Assembly (NCBI RefSeq): GCF_004118975.1
Contig: NZ_CP035376.1
Location: 1,488,001 to 1,552,000, forward strand
Origin: Luteimonas sp. YGD11-2
GTDB lineage: Bacteria > Pseudomonadota > Gammaproteobacteria > Xanthomonadales > Xanthomonadaceae
Length of the DNA: 64,000 bases
Reading direction: 5' to 3'
This document shows positions 49,909-58,470 of this stretch, piece by piece (the stretch's first letter is position 1; each line of letters starts with the position of its first letter). A program made the translations under genes and the position numbers. The notes beneath the pieces are model-generated. The model saw only the letters and a list, made by a program, of their open reading frames with translations, was not told where the DNA came from and searched no databases.

Positions 49909-51114
49909 TCAGAGCGCTTCGAAAATCCCCGCCGCGCCCATGCCAGTGCCGATGCACATCGTCACCATGCCGTACTTCTGCTGGCGACGACGCAAACCGT
50001 GCAGCAGCGTCGCCGTGCGGATGGCACCGGTGGCGCCCAGCGGATGGCCCAGCGCGATGGCGCCACCCAGCGGATTGACCTTGTCCGGGTCCAGTTCGGA
50101 ATCGCGGATGACCGCCAGCGCCTGCGCGGCGAACGCTTCGTTGAGTTCGATCCAGTCCAGCTGGTCCTTGGTGAGACCGGCCTGCCTGAGCGCCTTGGGG
50201 ATCGCCGCGATGGGGCCGATGCCCATCACCTCCGGGCGCACGCCTGCCACCGAGAAGCTCACGAAGCGGGCGAGGGGCGTCAGGCCGTAGTCCTTGATGG
50301 CCTGTTCCGACGCCAGCAGCACCGCGCCGGCGCCGTCGCTCATCTGCGACGAGTTGCCGGCGGTGACGGTGCCGCCGAACTGGCCGTTGCGGAACACCGG
50401 CCGCAGTTTCGCCAGGCCTTCGCTCGAGGTGTCCGGGCGCGGGCCTTCATCGTGCTCGACGAGCAGCTGTTTCACACGAACCGCATTGCCGGCCAGGTCG
50501 GCCTGGCGCGAGACCACTTCCAGCGCCGAGATCTCGTCGCGGAATTCGCCGGCCTTCTGCGCGGCCAGCGCCTTCTGGTGCGAGGCGAGGGCGAAGGTGT
50601 CCTGGTCCTCGCGCGAGACCTTCCATTCCTCGGCGACCTTCTCGGCGGTGATGCCCATGCCGTAGGCGATCGCCACATGGTCGTCCTTGAACACCGACGG
50701 CGACAGCGCGACCTTGTTGCCCATCATCGGCACCATCGACATCGATTCGGTGCCGCCGGCCAACATCAGGTCGGCATTGCCAAGACGGATCTGGTCCGCC
50801 GCCAGCGCAACCGCCTGCAGGCCCGACGAACAGAAGCGGTTGATGGTCTGCGCGGCGATGGTGTCGGGCAGGCCGGCCAGCAGCAGGCCGATGCGCGCCA
50901 CGTTCATGCCCTGCTCGCCCTCGGGCATGGCGCAGCCGATGATCGCGTCGTCGATGCGGTTGACGTCGATGCCCGGCGCCTGCGCGATCACGGCACGCAG
51001 TACGTGGGCCAGCATGTCGTCGGGACGGGTATTGCGGAACACGCCCTTGGGCGCCTTGCCCACCGGGGTGCGGGTGGCGGCGACGATGTAGGCGTCCTGG
51101 ATCTGCTTGCTCAT
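49909..51114 (-). CDS. fadA: Acetyl-CoA acyltransferase (3-ketoacyl-CoA thiolase)
   Basis: A 401-residue thiolase. The acylated cysteine is in NRFCSSGLQAVALAADQI. The second active-site block is GGAIALGHPLGATGAIRTATLLHGL with its histidine, and the third is CIGTGMGAAGIFE with the acid/base cysteine. It cleaves 3-ketoacyl-CoA in the last step of beta-oxidation. It is preceded by the multifunctional dehydrogenase on the same strand, 65 nt away. The start at 51114 matches MSKQIQDAYIVAATRTPVGK. Confidence 0.96.
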   Translation of the reverse strand: MSKQIQDAYIVAATRTPVGKAPKGVFRNTRPDDMLAHVLRAVIAQAPGIDVNRIDDAIIGCAMPEGEQGMNVARIGLLLAGLPDTIAAQTINRFCSSGLQAVALAADQIRLGNADLMLAGGTESMSMVPMMGNKVALSPSVFKDDHVAIAYGMGITAEKVAEEWKVSREDQDTFALASHQKALAAQKAGEFRDEISALEVVSRQADLAGNAVRVKQLLVEHDEGPRPDTSSEGLAKLRPVFRNGQFGGTVTAGNSSQMSDGAGAVLLASEQAIKDYGLTPLARFVSFSVAGVRPEVMGIGPIAAIPKALRQAGLTKDQLDWIELNEAFAAQALAVIRDSELDPDKVNPLGGAIALGHPLGATGAIRTATLLHGLRRRQQKYGMVTMCIGTGMGAAGIFEAL

Positions 51115-51179
51115 AGGGTTCTCCGGAATCTGTGGTCGGCGATGCGATCGTGCCGGCGCGCCTGGCGCGCCGGGCCCGA

Positions 51180-53552
51180 TCAGTTCCGCAACGGCTTGCC
51201 CGTCTTGAGCATGTGGCCGATGCGCGCCTGGGTCTTTTCCTGCTGGGCCAGCTCGACGAAGTGGGTCCGCTCGAGCCGCAGCAGCCACTCCTCGTCCACC
51301 AGTGCGCCACGGTCGATGTCGCCGCCGCTGAGCACCGTGGCGATGCGGGTCGCGATCTCGTCGTCGTAGGGGCTGATGAAGCGGCCTTCGAGCATGTTGA
51401 CCAGCAGCATCCGGAAGGTGCTGATGCCAACGTCGCCGGCGGCCTGGATGCGGCGGGCCGGCATTGGTGGCCGGTAGCCGCCTTCCGCCAGCGCGCGCGC
51501 CTCGGCCTTTGCCACGTGCAGCAGCTCGTGGGCATGGAACACGATGCGGTCATTGGCGCGTAGCAGGCCCAGTTCCTTCGCCTCGAGCGCCGAGGTCGAC
51601 ACCTTGGCCATCGCCACGGTCTCGAAGGTCTTCTTCAGCTCCGCGAACACATCGCCACCCGGCCCCGCGGCCTGCGACGCGCGCACGGCCAGTTCCTTCA
51701 GGCCACCGCCGGCCGGCAGCAGGCCGACGCCGGCTTCCACCAGCCCGATGTAGCTCTCGAGGTGCGCGACCGTGCGCGCCGAGTGCATCTGGAATTCGCA
51801 GCCACCGCCCAGCGCCAGGCCACGCACTGCCGCGACCACCGGCACCAGCGCGTACTTGATCCGCTGGCTGGTCGCCTGGAAGTTCGCCACCATCGCCTCG
51901 AACGCGTCGACCTTGCCGGCTTGCAGCAGGCCCAGCGCACCGGCCAGATCGGCGCCGGCCGAGAACGGTTCCTTCGGCTGCCAGATCACCAGCCCCTGGA
52001 AGTCACGTTCGGCGATCGCCACCGCTTCCTGCAGGCCGTCGAGCACCTGGTCGGAGACCGTGTGCATCTTGGTCTTGAACGACACCACCGCAATGCCGTC
52101 GCCGTCGTGCCACATGCGCACACCGTCGTTCTCGAACACGGTCGTGCCCTGGTCGAACGACTCGCCAAGCACCGGATCCGGGAAACGCTGGCGTCCGTAG
52201 ACGGCGAGCGTCGAACGTGGCACCACCGCGTCCCGGCCCGGGCTGTAGCTGCCCTCGGCCGAATGCACGCCTTCGCGCCCGTCCAGCACCCACGCCGGCA
52301 GCGGGGCATCACTCATGGCCCTGCCGGCGGCGATGTCGTCGGCGATCCACTGCGCGACCTGCGTCCAACCCGCGGCCTGCCAGGTCTCGAACGGCCCGAG
52401 CGACCAGCCGTAGCCCCAGCGGATCGCCAGGTCGACGTCACGCGCGGTCTCGGCAATATCGGCCAGGTGGTAGGCGCTGTAGTGGAACAGGTCGCGGAAC
52501 ACCGCCCACAGGAAGCGCGCCTGCGGGTGCTGGCTTTCGCGCAGCTTCGCGAACTTCTCCGCGGGGTTCCGGGTCTTCAGGATCTCGACCACCTCGTCGG
52601 CCGCCTTGCGGTCGGCCGGGCGGTAGTCCTGTTGCCCGAGGTCCAGGACGTGGATGTCCTTGCCGATCTTGCGGAAGATGCCGGCACCGGCCTTCTGGCC
52701 CAGCGCACCCTTTCCGATCAGTGCCTGCAGCCAGTCCGGCGCCTGGAAATAGCGGTGCCACGGGTCGTCCGGCAGGGTGTCGGCCATGGTCCGGATCACG
52801 TGGGCCATGGTGTCGAGGCCGACCACGTCGGAGGTGCGGTAGGTCGCCGACTTCGGGCGGCCGACCAGCGGTCCCGTCAGCGCGTCCACCTCGTCGAAGC
52901 CGAGGCCGGCTTCGCGGGTGTGGTGGATCGTCGCCAGGATCGAGAACACGCCGATCCGGTTGCCGATGAAGTTCGGCGTGTCCTTGGCATACACCACGCC
53001 CTTGCCGAGCTGGGTCGTCAGGAAGGTTTCCAGGCCTTCCAGCACCGAGGCGTCGGTGGTGTTCGCCGGGATCAGTTCGGCCAGGTGCATGTAGCGCGGC
53101 GGGTTGAAGAAGTGCACGCCGCAGAAGCGGTGGCGAAGCTGCTCCGGCAGCACATCGGCCAGCGCGTTGATGCCCAGGCCCGAGGTGTTGGACGCCAGCA
53201 CCGCGTGGTCGGCCACGAACGGCGCGATCTTCCGGTACAGGTCCTGCTTCCAGTCCATCCGTTCCGCGATCGCTTCGATCACCAGGTCGCACCCGCGCAG
53301 TTGCTCAAGCCCGGTGTCGTAGTTGGCCGGCGTGATCGCCGCAGCCAGTGCCTTGCTCGCGAGCGGGGCAGGGCTGAGCTTGCCGAGGTTGGCGATCGCC
53401 TTCAGCACCACGCCGTCGGCAGGACCTTCCTTGGCTGGCAGGTCGAACAGCACCGTATCGATGCCCGCGTTGGTCAGGTGGGCGGCGATCTGGGCGCCCA
53501 TGACGCCGGCACCCAGCACCGCTGCGCGACGGACAAGCAGTTTCTCAGACAT
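51180..53552 (-). CDS. 3-hydroxyacyl-CoA dehydrogenase/enoyl-CoA hydratase fusion, FadN-type order
   Basis: A 790-residue fusion. The N-terminal NAD-binding dehydrogenase (VLGAGVMGAQIAAHLTNAG near residue 12, then FFNPPRYMHLAELIP and DTPNFIGNRIGVF) precedes the crotonase domain (about residues 470-700, with GLALGGGCEFQMHSARTVAHLESYIGLVEAGVGLLPAGGG). This order, dehydrogenase first, is that of FadN-like proteins and the reverse of Escherichia coli FadB. It does the middle two steps of beta-oxidation. The start at 53552 is set by similarity. In an operon with the thiolase and preceded by a TetR regulator. Confidence 0.95.
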   Translation of the reverse strand: MSEKLLVRRAAVLGAGVMGAQIAAHLTNAGIDTVLFDLPAKEGPADGVVLKAIANLGKLSPAPLASKALAAAITPANYDTGLEQLRGCDLVIEAIAERMDWKQDLYRKIAPFVADHAVLASNTSGLGINALADVLPEQLRHRFCGVHFFNPPRYMHLAELIPANTTDASVLEGLETFLTTQLGKGVVYAKDTPNFIGNRIGVFSILATIHHTREAGLGFDEVDALTGPLVGRPKSATYRTSDVVGLDTMAHVIRTMADTLPDDPWHRYFQAPDWLQALIGKGALGQKAGAGIFRKIGKDIHVLDLGQQDYRPADRKAADEVVEILKTRNPAEKFAKLRESQHPQARFLWAVFRDLFHYSAYHLADIAETARDVDLAIRWGYGWSLGPFETWQAAGWTQVAQWIADDIAAGRAMSDAPLPAWVLDGREGVHSAEGSYSPGRDAVVPRSTLAVYGRQRFPDPVLGESFDQGTTVFENDGVRMWHDGDGIAVVSFKTKMHTVSDQVLDGLQEAVAIAERDFQGLVIWQPKEPFSAGADLAGALGLLQAGKVDAFEAMVANFQATSQRIKYALVPVVAAVRGLALGGGCEFQMHSARTVAHLESYIGLVEAGVGLLPAGGGLKELAVRASQAAGPGGDVFAELKKTFETVAMAKVSTSALEAKELGLLRANDRIVFHAHELLHVAKAEARALAEGGYRPPMPARRIQAAGDVGISTFRMLLVNMLEGRFISPYDDEIATRIATVLSGGDIDRGALVDEEWLLRLERTHFVELAQQEKTQARIGHMLKTGKPLRN

Positions 53553-53614
53553 TGTTCCCAACTCCTTGATATGTAACGGTAGCGACGCACGGTGGAGACC
53601 GGGCGCCGGTGCGG

Positions 53615-54229
53615 TCAGCTGCGAAAACCTGCGGCGGCGAAGCAGATCAGCTCCGCGGCGGCGCGGCGTCGATGGGTGTCCTCGTCCACCCCGGGCGGGC
53701 GGCGGATCAGGCCGAAGTCGGCCATGGCATAGGTGAGCGCGCCGCCGAGGAAGTCCAGTCGCCAGTAGAGCTGCGCCTTGGCCAGTCCCGGCACGCACTC
53801 GGCAATCGCACGGGCGAATTCGCGCTGTACATGCCCGTAGCGCTCGGACAGGAAGCCGCGCAGCCCATCGTTCTGCTCGGCGTATGCCCGGGCGATCACC
53901 CGGATGAACGCACCACCCCCGTTGCGGCCGGCCGCCAGGGCCAACGCTGGTTCGACGAATGCGGCAAGGATCGCCTCCAGCTCGCCGGGGCGGTCGCGCC
54001 GCGCGTCTTCGAGCATCGACAGGCGATGGCCGCTCATCTCGTCCATCCGGCGGCGGAAGACCTCGTTGACGAGGTTCTCCTTGCTCCCGAAGTGGTAGTT
54101 CACCGCCGCAATATTGACGTCGGCGCGGCTGGTGACCTGGCGGAGGGAGGTCGCGCCAAACCCTTGCTGGGCGAAGAGTTCTTCCGCCGCGCCGAGGATG
54201 CGTTCCTTGGTCGAGAACTGGGTGGACAT
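53615..54229 (-). CDS. psrA: TetR-family regulator, PsrA-like
   Basis: A 204-residue repressor. The N-terminal helix-turn-helix reads TKERILGAAEELFAQQGFGATSLRQVTSRADVNIAAVNYHFGSKENLVNEVF, very like PsrA of Pseudomonas. The C-terminal domain is the ligand pocket, expected to bind long-chain acyl-CoA or fatty acid. It heads a fadN-fadA operon, and a PsrA-type operator lies 14-27 nt before its start, which implies autoregulation and control of the operon. The symbol is by similarity and context. Confidence 0.85.
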   Translation of the reverse strand: MSTQFSTKERILGAAEELFAQQGFGATSLRQVTSRADVNIAAVNYHFGSKENLVNEVFRRRMDEMSGHRLSMLEDARRDRPGELEAILAAFVEPALALAAGRNGGGAFIRVIARAYAEQNDGLRGFLSERYGHVQREFARAIAECVPGLAKAQLYWRLDFLGGALTYAMADFGLIRRPPGVDEDTHRRRAAAELICFAAAGFRS

Positions 54230-54242
54230 GGGCTCACATGAT

Positions 54243-54256
54243 CAAACGCTTGTTTG
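54243..54256. promoter_or_regulatory. PsrA-type operator
   Basis: CAAAC-GCTT-GTTTG: two 5-nt inverted arms separated by 4 nt, matching the published PsrA consensus (G/C)AAAC-N(2-4)-GTTT(G/C). It lies directly upstream of the TetR gene. A further CAAAC half site at 54284-54288 has no partner. Confidence 0.7.
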
Positions 54257-54338
54257 GATGTTAGGTGCCAGCCTGTCCAGCGGTCAAACGCGGGGCGCCG
54301 ACGCGGCAGGGCAGCTACTAATGCAGGTGCTTTTCGGC

Positions 54339-54344
54339 TAGAAT
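54339..54344 (+). promoter_or_regulatory. -10 box upstream of ndk
   Basis: TAGAAT, 103 nt before the ndk ATG. The transcription start would fall near 54351-54353, upstream of the terminator hairpin at 54366-54390. Confidence 0.5.
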
Positions 54345-54365
54345 CCGCCACAGCCAGATCGGCTA

Positions 54366-54390
54366 AACCCGCGCGCTGACGCGGGTTTTT
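54366..54390 (+). terminator. Intrinsic terminator in the ndk leader
   Basis: An 8-bp stem AACCCGCG/CGCGGGTT with a 6-nt loop, followed by TTT beyond the stem's own T pair. It lies about 15-40 nt after the predicted start and 58 nt before ndk. It could be an attenuator or the end of a roughly 40-nt RNA. Confidence 0.7.
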
Positions 54391-54447
54391 CCATGAAACC
54401 CAATTTACGGTCGCCGTTCGCGCGACCCTTATCCCCGGAGATCGTCC

Positions 54448-54873
54448 ATGGCGCTGGAGCGCACCCTGTCCATCATCAAGCCCGATGCCGTCGCCAAGAA
54501 CGTCATCGGCGAGATCTACAGCCGTTTCGAGAAGGCCGGCCTCAAGGTCATCGCCTCGCGCATGACCCAGCTGTCGCGCAAGGAAGCCGAGGGCTTCTAC
54601 GCCGTGCACCGCGAGCGCCCGTTCTTCAACGCGCTGGTGGAGTTCATGATCTCCGGCCCGGTGATGATCCAGGTGCTCGAGGGCGAGGGCGCGATCGCCA
54701 GGAACCGAGAGCTGATGGGCGCGACCAACCCGAAGGAAGCCGCAGCCGGCACGATCCGCGCCGACTTCGCCGACTCCATCGACGCCAACGCCGTGCACGG
54801 TTCGGATGCCGCGGAGACCGCGGCGGTCGAGATCGCCTACTTCTTCGCATCGACCGACGTCCACGCGCGTTGA
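54448..54873 (+). CDS. ndk: Nucleoside diphosphate kinase
   Basis: A 141-residue kinase. [21 protein letters not shown] forms the N-terminal strand, the NTP site follows ([17 protein letters not shown]), and the phospho-histidine is in [16 protein letters not shown]. It keeps NTP and dNTP pools balanced. CCGGAG precedes the ATG. In many gammaproteobacteria ndk-rlmN-pilF-rodZ are contiguous, as here. Confidence 0.98.
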   Translation: MALERTLSIIKPDAVAKNVIGEIYSRFEKAGLKVIASRMTQLSRKEAEGFYAVHRERPFFNALVEFMISGPVMIQVLEGEGAIARNRELMGATNPKEAAAGTIRADFADSIDANAVHGSDAAETAAVEIAYFFASTDVHAR

Positions 54874-54949
54874 GTTGCACCGCCACGGACTGCGCGGCCT
54901 CCAGCCGCATGGTCCGTGGCAACACCCCGCTTACGAATTCTGGAATCCA

Positions 54950-56101
54950 GTGACCGACTCCGCCACCAGGCAGAACCTCCTCGAGCTCGACCGCGAAGGG
55001 CTCGAGCTCTTCTTCGTCGAGACCCTCGGCGAGAAGCGCTTCCGTGCGCATCAGGTCATGAAGTGGATCCACCACCGGCACGTGACCACGTTCGAGGAGA
55101 TGACCGACCTCGGCAAGGCGCTGCGCACCAAGCTCGAGACGCATTCCGAGATCCGCGTACCGGCGATCCAGTTCGACAAGCCGTCGGTCGATGGCACCCA
55201 CAAGTGGCTGGTCGGCATGGATGGCAGCAATGCCATCGAGACGGTGTTCATTCCCGACAAGGGCCGCGGCACGCTGTGCGTCTCCTCGCAGGTGGGCTGC
55301 GCGCTGAACTGCCAGTTCTGTTCCACGGCCACCCAGGGCTTCAATCGCAACCTGTCGACGGCGGAGATCATCGGCCAGGTGTGGATCGCGGCGCGCCATC
55401 TCGGCAACGTGCCGCACAGGCAGCGCAAGCTCACCAACGTCGTGATGATGGGGATGGGCGAGCCGCTGATGAATTTCGACAACGTCGTACGCGCGATGAG
55501 CGTGATGCGCGACGACCTCGGCTATGGCCTGGCCAACAAGCGGGTGACGCTGTCCACCGCCGGCCTGGTGCCGATGATCGACCGGCTCGGCGAGGTGAGC
55601 GACGTCTCGCTCGCGGTGTCCTTGCACGCGCCCAACGACGAACTGCGCACCCGGCTGGTTCCGCTCAACAAGAAATATCCGATCGCCGAACTGATGGATG
55701 CCTGCGTGCGCTACGCGCTGCGCAGGAAGGGTGAGTCGGTCACCTTCGAATACACGCTGATGAAGGGCGTCAACGACCAGCCCGAGCACGCGCGCGAACT
55801 GGTGGCGCTGCTGCGCGCGTTCGATCGCGCGGTGCAGATGAAGGACGCGGCGAAGATCAACCTGATCCCGTTCAATCCGTTCCCGGGCACGCGTTACGCG
55901 CGGCCGGACGACGAGGTGATCCGCGCGTTCCAGAAGCAGCTCAACAACGCCGGCATGATCGCGCCGGTGCGCCGCACCCGTGGCGACGACATCGATGCCG
56001 CGTGTGGCCAGCTCAAGGGCCAGGTCGCGGACCGCACCCGCCGCCAGGCCGAATTCAGGAAGCAGCTGGAAGCACAGGGAAATGCCGATGCGGCCGCCTG
56101 A
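54950..56101 (+). CDS. rlmN: Dual-specificity rRNA/tRNA adenine C2-methyltransferase RlmN
   Basis: A 383-residue radical-SAM enzyme. The cluster cysteines are in [24 protein letters not shown] (CxxxCxxC). [13 protein letters not shown] and the SAM-binding [17 protein letters not shown] follow, with [10 protein letters not shown] near the C-terminus. It methylates A2503 of 23S rRNA and A37 of some tRNAs. The start is a GTG (VTDSA) 76 nt after ndk; no ATG lies in a suitable place. Its end overlaps pilF. Confidence 0.95.
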   Translation: MTDSATRQNLLELDREGLELFFVETLGEKRFRAHQVMKWIHHRHVTTFEEMTDLGKALRTKLETHSEIRVPAIQFDKPSVDGTHKWLVGMDGSNAIETVFIPDKGRGTLCVSSQVGCALNCQFCSTATQGFNRNLSTAEIIGQVWIAARHLGNVPHRQRKLTNVVMMGMGEPLMNFDNVVRAMSVMRDDLGYGLANKRVTLSTAGLVPMIDRLGEVSDVSLAVSLHAPNDELRTRLVPLNKKYPIAELMDACVRYALRRKGESVTFEYTLMKGVNDQPEHARELVALLRAFDRAVQMKDAAKINLIPFNPFPGTRYARPDDEVIRAFQKQLNNAGMIAPVRRTRGDDIDAACGQLKGQVADRTRRQAEFRKQLEAQGNADAAA

Positions 56102-56918
56102 GGCAGTCGTACGCATTTTCTTCCTTGCGGCCGCGGTCGCGCTTGTCGCCACCGGTTGCTCCCGCCTCACCTTCATCAAGGCCGATGCCAGCCGCGGCAA
56201 GACCCACCAGGTGGCACCCGACTACAGCTTCCGCACCACCGCCGACGACCGCCGTCGCACCGAGGCCGCCGCGCACGTGGGTCGCGCCGACCGCGCGCTG
56301 GTTGCAGGGGAGTTCGACGCCGCCGTGGGTCATGCGCGCGACGCCCTGCGGGTGGATCCGAAGTCCGCCGATGCGCTGACGCTGCTGGCGCTTGTGGAGT
56401 CTCGCAGGGGACAGGCCGGCGCCGCGGGGGAGTACTACCGCCGCGCCGCGGACGCGGCGCCCGACAACGGGCTGGTGCTCAACAACTACGGCGCGTGGCT
56501 GTGCGGGAACGCACGGGCCGCCGAGGCGATGGTGTATTTCGACCGCGCGATCGCGGACCCGCGTTATGGCCGGGTGGCCGACGCGCTGGCCAACTCCGGC
56601 GCCTGCGCGGAGGCCGGCGGGCAACCGGGCAGGGTGGAGCGCGACCTGCGGGTCGCCCTGGATCTGGACCCGGCCAACAGCGTGGCATTGTCAGCAATGG
56701 CCGAATACCAGTACCGTAGTGGCCGTTTTCTCGAAGCACGGGCGTTTTCCGAGCGCCGCCTCGCGGCAGCGCCTCCAACACCCGGTGCGCTTCTACTTGC
56801 GTCACAGATTGAAACAAGCCTCGGCGACATGGCCGCCGCCGAACGCTATCGTCAGCGCCTGGAAACGGAATTTCCGCGCGCGCTGTCCGAATCATCCGGG
56901 GAAAGCAGTCAGCTATGA
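56088..56918 (+). CDS. pilF: Type IV pilus biogenesis lipoprotein PilF (PilW)
   Basis: A 276-residue TPR lipoprotein. The signal [17 protein letters not shown] ends in an ATGC lipobox. About five TPR units follow, with [34 protein letters not shown] and [29 protein letters not shown] as the clearest. It is the pilotin that brings the PilQ secretin to the outer membrane. Start 56088 has AGGGA at a suitable distance; ATG 56082 is too close to it. Overlaps rlmN by 14 nt and rodZ by 4 nt. Confidence 0.92.
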   Translation: MRPPEAVVRIFFLAAAVALVATGCSRLTFIKADASRGKTHQVAPDYSFRTTADDRRRTEAAAHVGRADRALVAGEFDAAVGHARDALRVDPKSADALTLLALVESRRGQAGAAGEYYRRAADAAPDNGLVLNNYGAWLCGNARAAEAMVYFDRAIADPRYGRVADALANSGACAEAGGQPGRVERDLRVALDLDPANSVALSAMAEYQYRSGRFLEARAFSERRLAAAPPTPGALLLASQIETSLGDMAAAERYRQRLETEFPRALSESSGESSQL

Positions 56919-57742
56919 CATCTGCAGCGAATCCAGGCCACTCTGATGGCCACGGGGACCGCCTGCGGGACGCCCGCCAACGTGCCGGCCTGAGCGTGGC
57001 CGACGTCGCGTCAAGGATGCGTGTACCCGCACGGGTGGTGGAATCGCTCGAATCGTCCGACTGGAGCAGGCTGGGGGCGCCTGTCTTCATTCGTGGCCAG
57101 ATCCGCAGCTATGCGCGCGTGCTCGGGGTGCCGGCCGACAGCCTGCTGCCGCCGGAGGCGCAGCAGCCGCTGGAGCCCTCGCGGCTGCAACCGCGCACCT
57201 ATACCTCCCCGCTGCAGCGCTATGTCGAGCAGGCGGCGCGCAAGGTGGTGTACGTGGTGATCACCGCCGCGATCGCGGTGCCGGTGTGGATGGTCACCCG
57301 CCAGCACGTCGACAGCGGTGGCCAGGCCGTGATCGCGCTGGACGTCGATCCGTCGAGCATGGGCGACGGCACCGGTACGCCGTCGCCGGCGGCCACCGCA
57401 CGCACGCCGCAGCGCCCACTGGTGGCGTCGATGGCACCTCCGGTGCAGCGCGGCGCGCCGGCCCTGCCGGCCACGCCGCAGTCGCTCTCGCTGGAGTTCC
57501 GCGGCGACAGCTGGGTGCAGGTGATCGGCCCGGATGGCCGCGAAATCGAGCAGGCGCTGTTGCGCGCCGGTGATTCCCGCAGTTACGAGCCCGGCCAGGT
57601 CGGCCGCGTGGTGCTCGGCAACGCGGGTGGCGTCGAGGTCCGCCGCAACGGCGAGATCCAGGATCTCGACGGATTCAAGCGGGCGAACGTGGCCCGCTTT
57701 GAGGTATCCTCCGACGGCTCGCTCACGCCGGTCACGGAGTGA
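56915..57742 (+). CDS. rodZ: Cytoskeletal anchor protein RodZ
   Basis: A 275-residue protein. An N-terminal Cro-like helix-turn-helix (about residues 15-80, LRDARQRAGLSVADVASRMRVPARVVESLES) binds MreB. A membrane helix follows (VVYVVITAAIAVPVWMV). The C-terminal periplasmic DUF4115 beta domain includes SLEFRGDSWVQVIGPDGREIEQALLRAGDS. It organises the elongasome for rod shape. The Thr/Pro/Ala-rich linker is of ordinary length. Overlaps pilF by 4 nt. Confidence 0.95.
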   Translation: MTSAANPGHSDGHGDRLRDARQRAGLSVADVASRMRVPARVVESLESSDWSRLGAPVFIRGQIRSYARVLGVPADSLLPPEAQQPLEPSRLQPRTYTSPLQRYVEQAARKVVYVVITAAIAVPVWMVTRQHVDSGGQAVIALDVDPSSMGDGTGTPSPAATARTPQRPLVASMAPPVQRGAPALPATPQSLSLEFRGDSWVQVIGPDGREIEQALLRAGDSRSYEPGQVGRVVLGNAGGVEVRRNGEIQDLDGFKRANVARFEVSSDGSLTPVTE

Positions 57743-57770
57743 TCCGCACGCCCGCGGGGCGTATCCCACC

Positions 57771-57792
57771 GGCCCGCGTGCACATGCGGGCC
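57771..57792. other. Hairpin between rodZ and yfgM
   Basis: A 7-bp stem GGCCCGC/GCGGGCC with an 8-nt loop, and no T run. A second smaller GC-rich inverted repeat (CGCCC/GGGCG) lies just upstream. It may slow decay or set differential expression inside the operon rather than terminate. Confidence 0.35.
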
Positions 57793-57840
57793 CCATAGAA
57801 GAACAACAGGTCGCACGTCCCGCGTGCGGCGAGAGACAGC

Positions 57841-58470
57841 ATGGCGATCGACGATCTTCCGGACGAACACGAACAGGGTGAACGCGTCCGTACCTGGCTG
57901 CGCGAAAACGGCTTCGGCATCCTCGCAGGCATCGTGGTGGCATTCGCGCTGGTGGGCGGCTGGCGCTGGTGGCAGGGCAACCAGCACGCCAAGCGCGTGG
58001 ACGCCGGCATGACCTACCAGCGCATGGTCGCCGATCTGGCGGGTGGCGATCTCGCCGACGCCCAGCGCCAGGTCGCGGCATTGCAGGGCGGCAGTTACGG
58101 CGTGCTCGCCGCGCTGGACCTCGCACGTGCGCAGGTGGAGGCCGGGCAGCACGAGGCGGCCATCCAGACGCTGCAGGGCGCGGATGCGAACGACCCCGCA
58201 CTCGAACCCATCCGCCGCCAGCGACTCGGCCTGTTGCTGATCGACGCCGGGCGCGCCGAAGAGGCTGTTGCCCTGCTGCGCGATGCAAGCGATGCCACCG
58301 GGCTGGAAACACTGGGCGATGCCCACGCCGCGCTCGACCAGGACGCCGAGGCCCGCACGGCGTATACGCGCGCCCTCGCGCAGACCGACGTCGCCTCTCC
58401 CGGCCGCGGCCTGATCGAAATCAAGCTCGCTGCCGCAGGCGGCGAACCGACCCCCGACGAGGCCTCTTGA
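57841..58470 (+). CDS. yfgM: YfgM-family TPR membrane protein
   Basis: A 209-residue protein. A short cytoplasmic head (EQGERVRTWLRENG) leads to one membrane helix (GILAGIVVAFALVGGWRWW) and a TPR-like periplasmic domain. YfgM associates with the SecYEG translocon and PpiD as a chaperone partner and sits next to bamB in many gammaproteobacteria. The stop TGA overlaps the bamB ATG by 1 nt. Confidence 0.92.
   Translation: MAIDDLPDEHEQGERVRTWLRENGFGILAGIVVAFALVGGWRWWQGNQHAKRVDAGMTYQRMVADLAGGDLADAQRQVAALQGGSYGVLAALDLARAQVEAGQHEAAIQTLQGADANDPALEPIRRQRLGLLLIDAGRAEEAVALLRDASDATGLETLGDAHAALDQDAEARTAYTRALAQTDVASPGRGLIEIKLAAAGGEPTPDEAS

Noticed and set aside
54393..54447. Upstream open frame starting at the ATG right after the ndk leader terminator
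   Set aside because: No ribosome binding site, and the frame runs into ndk out of frame without similarity.
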